This document shows positions 58,741-64,000 of a stretch of DNA of 64,000 nt, in pieces. The DNA comes from CBDDKZ01 sp965230415 (GTDB taxonomy: Bacteria; Bacteroidota; Bacteroidia; Cytophagales; JAAEPT01), in the NCBI GenBank assembly GCA_965230415.1, contig CBDDKZ010000005.1, positions 3,596,001 through 3,660,000 of the forward strand, in the 5' to 3' direction. Under the pieces are notes generated by a model, which saw only the letters and a program-made list of their open reading frames with translations, was not told where the DNA came from and did no database searches. Made by a program: the position numbers and the translations under genes. Every line of letters starts with the position of its first letter. The first letter of the stretch is position 1.

Positions 58741-61700
58741 ATGAAAGAAACTAAAAAATACTGGAAAGGTCTCGAAGAGCTCAATAATACTGATTCATTT
58801 CAGGAATTGGCAAACAAGGAATTTCCGGAATATATACCTGTAAAAGAAAGTAGTTCAAAAGGAGATGCGAAGGATGCAAGTCGTCGTGACTTCCTTAAAT
58901 TAATGGGATTCAGTGTTGCTGCTGCTTCATTGGCAGCGTGTGAGACTCCGGTAAAATCAGTTATTCCTTACGTGAATAAACCGGAGAACCTGGAGCCTGG
59001 TACCGCAAACTACTATGCTTCATCTTATATTAATGGAAGCGACTATGCGAGCGTTTTAGTGAAAACCAGGGAAGGAAGACCTATTCACATTGCTGGAAAT
59101 GATCTTTCTCCTATTAATAAGGGCGCAGCATCAACCACGGCTATGGCGGCCTTACTAAGCCTTTATGATAGTAATAGAATAAAGAATTTTACTAAAGGAG
59201 GCGAAAAAATAGCCAAAGCAGATGCTGATAAAGAGATCATATCAGCACTTAAAAGTGCTAAAAATATTCGAATCGTCTCTCAGACTATATTAAGTCCATC
59301 TACAAAAGCAGTAATCAATGACTTTGTAAATGCTTACCCGGGTACAAAACATGTTGCTTACGATCCGGTATCGGCTTATGGCCTAACGGAAGCTAATGGC
59401 GGTAACGTACCTAATTATCAATTTGATAAGGCTGATGTTATTGTATCATTTGATGCAGATTTTACTGGTAGCTGGATTAATAGTACCGAGTATGCACGAG
59501 CTTATGCTGAAACAAGAAAAGTAAGAGAAGGTAAAGACAAGAAAAATGATATGTCAAAACATTATCATTTTGAAACTTCTTTAACAATAACCGGATCATG
59601 TGCTGATAAGCGCGTAGGTGTAAAACCATCTGAATTACCTTATTTCGTAGCAACGTTGTACAACAAAATTGCTTCAGCATCTGGAGCTAATCAAGTTGAT
59701 ATTCCTGAAATTTCGGATGAACGTAAGGCCATGATAGAGGCCGCTGCAAAAGATTTATTGTCTAATAAGGGCAAAGGCTTGGTTGTTAGCGGGTCTAACG
59801 ATGTAGCGGTTCAAACACTTGTTGCAAAGATTAATGAAATTATCGGAAGCAATGGTTCTACGATAGATAATGATCGTCCGGCCTATTTCAAACAAGGCAA
59901 CGATGACCAAATGATTGGCTTCATTGAAGATCTTGAGGCCGGTAATGTTGATGCAGTTATATTTTACAATGCAAATCCTGTATATGACCATCCATATGCG
60001 TCTAAAATAGCAAAGGGACTTTCAAAAATTGCTCTTAGTGTTTCACTGGGTTTAACACCAGATGAAACAACAAAAGAATGTAAGTATGTTTGCCCTGATT
60101 ACCATGTATATGAATCATGGAACGATGCAGAGCCGAAAAAAGGACTCTATAGTATCGCACAGCCTGCAATTAGTCCTTTGTTCAATAACAAATCTAAAGG
60201 CTGGGAGACGCGTGCTGCGCAAGAATCTCTATTGGTTTGGTCTGGATCTTCGACTAACTGGTTTGACTATCTGAAGTCACAATGGAAGTCCAATTTATTC
60301 GAAAAACAAGGTAAAGAACTGGTATTTGAATCATTTTGGTTTAATGTGGTTCAAAACGGGGTATATGAACTAAATGCTGAACAAGCTGTTGAGCAGCTAA
60401 TAACTGAATCGGAAGCTCCGGTTGATAGTACTGTAGTTCCGGTTATTGCCGACGCAATATCAGATACTACAGGCATCGATTTGCCTTTGGAAGAGTCCGT
60501 TTCCGAGTCTGTTACACAGGATGAAAATATTGATTTATCATTAAGTGAAATTGCAAAAAGAATAAAGCACTTCTACAAAGCAAGTGATGGTTTTGAAATC
60601 GCTTTATATGTAAATAATAGTGTAGGAAATGGTGCAATGGCAAACAATCCCTGGTTACAGGAAATGCCAGACCCAATATCGAAAGTTACCTGGGATAATT
60701 ATGTAGCTATTTCCATGTCAGATGCTGCCGAACTTGGTCTTAATCTTAACGATGAGAATGAGGGACGTGTTGACATCGTTGAAGTAGTAGTGAAAGGAGT
60801 TGCGCAAGCTAAACTTCCTGTTCTGATTCAACCGGGACAAGCTAAGGGAACGCTTAGCGTTGCACTTGGATATGGTCGCAAAGCCGCCGGACCGCTTGCT
60901 GCCGGTATAAAAGAGGAAAACAAAATAACGTCTGATGCCATAGGCGTGGATATGTATCCTTTTGTTACTATCGCTCAGAGTGCATTGAATTTTAGTTGTT
61001 CTGGAGCTAAACTAAATGTGACAGGAAAATCTTACCGACTAGCTCAAACTCAGACACATCAAACATTGATGGCCCGTCCAATAATTTTGGAAGCCGGTCT
61101 GTCTGACTATAAAAAAGATCCGACCGCAGCTCTTCAGGATGCAGACTATAGAAAAATTACGCGCCTGCATACTACCAAAGGAGAGCAGCACCCATCAGAA
61201 ATTGATCTTTGGAAAGCACCTAAAAGTGATTCAAAAGATAATTATGAGGGTTATAAAAGTGACGAGGTATTAACACATGAGTATGCCAACCATCATTGGG
61301 GCTTAGTGATCGACCTTAATGCATGTAACGGTTGTAGTGCTTGTATGGTAGCTTGCCAATCAGAGAATAATATTCCGGTTGTTGGTAAGGATGAAGTTTT
61401 GCGCAGAAGAGAAATGCACTGGCTACGTATCGATCGTTATTATTCGACCGATGCCGATACCAGTAATGACAATAGAAACATTTCAGGTTACAAAGAAATG
61501 GAAGTGCCATCGGAAAATCCTGAAGTAGTTTTTCAACCGATGATGTGTCAGCATTGTAATCATGCACCATGCGAGACTGTATGTCCTGTTGCAGCGACAA
61601 CTCACTCATCAGAAGGTTTGAACCAAATGACTTATAACCGTTGTATCGGTACTCGTTATTGCGCTAACAACTGCCCTTATAAAGTAAGAAGATTTAACTG

Positions 61701-62091
61701 GTTTAATTACTCAGACACTACCGATAAAAGTAGAGAATTTCAAGGTGTAAACTATACCATGAATGATGACTTGGGTAAGATGGTTTTAAATCCAGATGTT
61801 ATGGTTCGTGCACGTGGTACCATGGAAAAATGCTCTATGTGTGTACAACGAATTCAGGCTGGTAAGCTGGAAGCTAAGAAAGCCGGAGAAAAACTGAAAG
61901 ATGGTAGTGTCAAAACGGCATGTCAGGCCAGCTGTGCTACCGGCGCAATTGTATTTGGTGATATGAACGATCCAAAAAGCCAAATTTCTCAGATTATCAA
62001 TGAGGAGAATGCTGGAAGAAAATATCACGTTTTAGAGGAATTGAATGTTAAACCTAATATTTCTTATCTGGCTAAGATTAGAAACGTTTAA
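58741..62091 (+). CDS. actB: Alternative complex III ActB (molybdopterin-like and iron-sulfur subunit, TAT exported)
   Basis: 1116 residues. TAT motif RRDFLKLMGF (residues 48-57) and lipobox-like SLAAC67. A molybdopterin-oxidoreductase-like domain without the usual cofactor-binding cysteine follows to about residue 820. The C-terminal ferredoxin-like region has the Cys blocks CNGCSACMVAC, CQHCNHAPCETVC, CIGTRYCANNC and CSMC...CQASC for 4Fe-4S/3Fe-4S clusters. Central electron-carrying subunit. Sits 40 bases after actA and 14 before actC. Confidence 0.94.
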   Translation: MKETKKYWKGLEELNNTDSFQELANKEFPEYIPVKESSSKGDAKDASRRDFLKLMGFSVAAASLAACETPVKSVIPYVNKPENLEPGTANYYASSYINGSDYASVLVKTREGRPIHIAGNDLSPINKGAASTTAMAALLSLYDSNRIKNFTKGGEKIAKADADKEIISALKSAKNIRIVSQTILSPSTKAVINDFVNAYPGTKHVAYDPVSAYGLTEANGGNVPNYQFDKADVIVSFDADFTGSWINSTEYARAYAETRKVREGKDKKNDMSKHYHFETSLTITGSCADKRVGVKPSELPYFVATLYNKIASASGANQVDIPEISDERKAMIEAAAKDLLSNKGKGLVVSGSNDVAVQTLVAKINEIIGSNGSTIDNDRPAYFKQGNDDQMIGFIEDLEAGNVDAVIFYNANPVYDHPYASKIAKGLSKIALSVSLGLTPDETTKECKYVCPDYHVYESWNDAEPKKGLYSIAQPAISPLFNNKSKGWETRAAQESLLVWSGSSTNWFDYLKSQWKSNLFEKQGKELVFESFWFNVVQNGVYELNAEQAVEQLITESEAPVDSTVVPVIADAISDTTGIDLPLEESVSESVTQDENIDLSLSEIAKRIKHFYKASDGFEIALYVNNSVGNGAMANNPWLQEMPDPISKVTWDNYVAISMSDAAELGLNLNDENEGRVDIVEVVVKGVAQAKLPVLIQPGQAKGTLSVALGYGRKAAGPLAAGIKEENKITSDAIGVDMYPFVTIAQSALNFSCSGAKLNVTGKSYRLAQTQTHQTLMARPIILEAGLSDYKKDPTAALQDADYRKITRLHTTKGEQHPSEIDLWKAPKSDSKDNYEGYKSDEVLTHEYANHHWGLVIDLNACNGCSACMVACQSENNIPVVGKDEVLRRREMHWLRIDRYYSTDADTSNDNRNISGYKEMEVPSENPEVVFQPMMCQHCNHAPCETVCPVAATTHSSEGLNQMTYNRCIGTRYCANNCPYKVRRFNWFNYSDTTDKSREFQGVNYTMNDDLGKMVLNPDVMVRARGTMEKCSMCVQRIQAGKLEAKKAGEKLKDGSVKTACQASCATGAIVFGDMNDPKSQISQIINEENAGRKYHVLEELNVKPNISYLAKIRNV

Positions 62092-62105
62092 TTTATTGAT
62101 AAACT

Positions 62106-63470
62106 ATGCAGGTAACGTCACACGTTAGACCGCCACTCGTAACAGGGGGGAAAACTTACCATGACATCACAGAGGATGTCAGCAGACATGTAGAGGCCAA
62201 GCCAAATATTCGTTGGATGTTGGCGTTCGGTACTTCTGTATGCGTATTGTTAATCGGAGCTGTAGCCGTATATCATTTACTTTTTTATGGTATCGGTGAA
62301 TGGGGATTGAATAAAACTGTAGGCTGGGCCTGGGATATTACCAACTTTGTTTGGTGGGTAGGTATTGGTCACGCAGGTACCTTGATATCTGCTGTTTTGT
62401 TATTATTTAGACAAAAGTGGCGAACAAGTATCAACCGTGCAGCGGAAGCCATGACCATATTTGCCGTAATTTGTGCTTTAATGTTCCCGATGTTGCACCA
62501 GGGACGTCCTTGGGTGGGTATGTATTGGTCATTACCTTTCCCCAACGTATTTGGCGAATTATGGGTGAACTTTAATTCACCGCTTTTATGGGACGTTTTT
62601 GCGATCTCAACTTATTTCACCGTTTCTTTGGTATTCTGGTACATCGGTTTAGTACCTGATTTCGCTACTATTCGAGATAGAGCACAAAACAAAATATCGA
62701 GATTTATTTACGGTTCATTATCACTTGGCTGGGATGGCGCGGCGAAAACGTGGATGCGCTATGAATCAGTTGCACTGATTTTAGCCGGTGTATGTACACC
62801 ACTAGTACTTTCCGTTCATACTATTGTATCTTTTGACTTTGCAACATCTGTTATACCTGGGTGGCATACAACAATTTTTCCACCTTACTTCGTTGCAGGA
62901 GCAATTTTCTCCGGGTTTGCAATGGTATTAACACTCATGCTTATCACGAGAAAAGTATACAAACTGGAAGACTATATTACCATCAATCACATCGAATCGA
63001 TGAATAAGATTATGATGGCAACGGGTTCCATCGTAGGGGTAGCTTACATTACGGAGTTTGTGATTGCCTTTTATTCAGGTGTACAGGGTGAATCATATTG
63101 TTTCATGAACAGAATGGCTGGACCATACTGGTGGGCATATTGGTCTATGATGACTTGTAACGTGATTTCTCCTCAGTTAATGTGGTTCAAAAAACTAAGA
63201 ACAAGTATACCTTTTACCTTCTTCCTTTCTATAGTGGTGAATATTGGTATGTGGTTTGAGCGCTTTGTGATTATTGTGACATCTTTACATAGAGATTATT
63301 TGCCGTCTAGTTGGGCATACTTCAAACCTACATGGGTTGACGTTGGTACATATGTATTTACATTTGGTTTGTTTTTTACCTTGTTCTTTTTGTTTGCAAA
63401 GGCATTTCCGGTAATAAACATGGCTGAGGTAAAATCAATTTTGAAAAGTTCATCTGAAAGAAAGAAGTAA
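62106..63470 (+). CDS. actC: Alternative complex III ActC (NrfD-like quinol-binding membrane subunit)
   Basis: 454 residues with about ten membrane helices; PSR/NrfD-type. N-terminal VTSHVRPPLVTGGKTYHDITEDVSRHVE (cytosolic/periplasmic tail), conserved GIGHAGTLISAVLLLFRQKWRTSINRAAEAMTIFAV and WHTTIFPPYFVAGAIFSGFAMV. Binds menaquinol. Fourteen bases after actB. Confidence 0.93.
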   Translation: MQVTSHVRPPLVTGGKTYHDITEDVSRHVEAKPNIRWMLAFGTSVCVLLIGAVAVYHLLFYGIGEWGLNKTVGWAWDITNFVWWVGIGHAGTLISAVLLLFRQKWRTSINRAAEAMTIFAVICALMFPMLHQGRPWVGMYWSLPFPNVFGELWVNFNSPLLWDVFAISTYFTVSLVFWYIGLVPDFATIRDRAQNKISRFIYGSLSLGWDGAAKTWMRYESVALILAGVCTPLVLSVHTIVSFDFATSVIPGWHTTIFPPYFVAGAIFSGFAMVLTLMLITRKVYKLEDYITINHIESMNKIMMATGSIVGVAYITEFVIAFYSGVQGESYCFMNRMAGPYWWAYWSMMTCNVISPQLMWFKKLRTSIPFTFFLSIVVNIGMWFERFVIIVTSLHRDYLPSSWAYFKPTWVDVGTYVFTFGLFFTLFFLFAKAFPVINMAEVKSILKSSSERKK

Positions 63471-63471
63471 T

Positions 63472-64000
63472 ATGAGCGCAGGAGGTAGAAATTATTTATT
63501 AGGCATCTACGACGACGAAGACGTGCTGCTTAATGGTGTTAAGCAAGTGCGAGATGCCGGAGTAAAAATCGAAGAAGTATTTACTCCGTATCCGGTTCAT
63601 GGTTTAGAGCATGTATTGGGGTACAAACGTACGAGATTGCCTATCGTTGCTTTCCTATTCGCCATGACAGGTATGACACTTGCTCTTGTTATGCAAATTG
63701 GAATGCTGGTTATAGATTGGCCCATGAATATTGGAGGTAAACCTAACTTTGCGTTTCCCGATTTCGTTCCGGTTACTTTTGAACTATCAATCTTATTAGC
63801 TTCATTCGGAATGGTGGGCACATTCTTAGTGAGAAGTGATTTAAAACCTCACAAAAAAGTTAGAATATACGATAAAAGGAGCACCGACGATAAACATGTA
63901 ATGGCTGTTGATTTGGACCTGAATTCGCAGTCGGTTGAAGAAATAAAAAGTGTATTAAGTGCCTCCGGGTGTGTTGAGGTAAATAAAAAAGAGTTTGACG
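63472..64000 (+). CDS. actD: Alternative complex III ActD (DUF3341), partial
   Basis: First 176 codons only; the window ends inside the gene. GGRNYLLGIYDDEDVLLNGVKQVRDAGVKIEEVFTPYPVHGLEHVLG is the DUF3341 start, followed by two membrane helices (LPIVAFLFAMTGMTLALVMQIGMLV and FELSILLASFGMVGTFL). Begins 1 base after the actC stop. actE/actF and cytochrome oxidase genes are expected beyond the window. Confidence 0.93.
   Translation, partial: MSAGGRNYLLGIYDDEDVLLNGVKQVRDAGVKIEEVFTPYPVHGLEHVLGYKRTRLPIVAFLFAMTGMTLALVMQIGMLVIDWPMNIGGKPNFAFPDFVPVTFELSILLASFGMVGTFLVRSDLKPHKKVRIYDKRSTDDKHVMAVDLDLNSQSVEEIKSVLSASGCVEVNKKEFD

Noticed and set aside
1..64000. CRISPR arrays, tRNA or rRNA genes, insertion sequences
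   Set aside because: No regular direct repeats with spacers, no T-loop GGTTCGAATCC-type tRNA pattern, no rRNA-like or transposase sequence was seen in the gaps.

Overview
The window looks like a chromosomal segment of a Bacteroidota bacterium, most likely an aerobic member of the Cytophagales. The reasons are: the alternative complex III gene order at the right end; proteins with type IX secretion (T9SS) C-terminal sorting domains; Bacteroidota-type promoters (TTTG-N18..20-TAnnTTTG) instead of strong Shine-Dalgarno sites; a menaquinone pathway; a GSII-type glutamine synthetase; paired LytS/LytTR systems; LptE and Porin_10-like families; and an AT-rich base composition. I see no rRNA, tRNA, CRISPR array, insertion sequence or prophage. 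It reads as ordinary core chromosome with one small accessory-looking cassette at about 6.2-8.3 kb.

Layout. 0-1.9 kb: tail of threonine dehydratase (ilvA), then a SiaB kinase / SiaC phosphoprotein pair with a coiled-coil membrane protein. 1.9-6.2 kb: phosphohexomutase, a small acidic protein, a fructosamine-kinase-like protein and a nucleoid-associated protein. 6.2-8.3 kb: a four-gene cassette holding two tandem diverged four-helix-bundle (S23/Avd-like) proteins and an XRE-S24 (LexA/CI-like) repressor. 8.4-16 kb: AlbA_2 protein, PgeF, a cytoplasmic GH13 enzyme, and sbcD-sbcC. 16-20.5 kb: a frameshifted outer-membrane barrel gene beside a lipoprotein made almost only of a T9SS sorting domain, a GNAT enzyme, and a LytTR regulator with one intact and one degenerate LytS-type kinase. 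20.8-26.1 kb (minus strand): miaB, sigma-54 activator, lptE, a charged TPR protein and secG, tightly packed. 26.2-30.9 kb: pabB, TPR protein, zinc-ribbon coiled-coil protein, Nif3-like protein. 31-34.6 kb: lpxK, porin, miaE. 34.6-42.7 kb: a secreted amidotransferase-like protein of unknown role, an OM barrel protein, amt, mtaB, and GSII. 42.7-45 kb: Skp-like protein, secreted protein, lspA. 45-49.5 kb: a menaquinone operon (hotdog thioesterase, menF, menD, menE). 49.6-57 kb: phosphatase, pdhC, hslV, an ArsC-like protein, a hybrid histidine kinase, an aminotransferase and a T9SS cargo protein. 57.3-64 kb: actA-actB-actC-actD of alternative complex III, with actD cut by the window end.

How the genes fit together. 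The menaquinone genes supply the quinol that alternative complex III oxidises. Amt and GSII form an ammonium-assimilation pair. MiaB, MiaE and MtaB all modify tRNA position 37. LpxK, LptE, LspA, SecG, the Skp-like protein and several barrels serve envelope building. The parts most worth a second look are the four-helix-bundle/S24 cassette (with a beta-clamp-like QLNLF motif and repeated GCTAATTTT sites), the T8 frameshift in the barrel gene, the lipoprotein carrying a T9SS domain, the LytS pseudokinase, an orphan plus-strand terminator at 20.7 kb that suggests a small RNA, and a terminator hairpin that contains the start codon of the next gene. All calls rest on reading the sequence; no database search was run.
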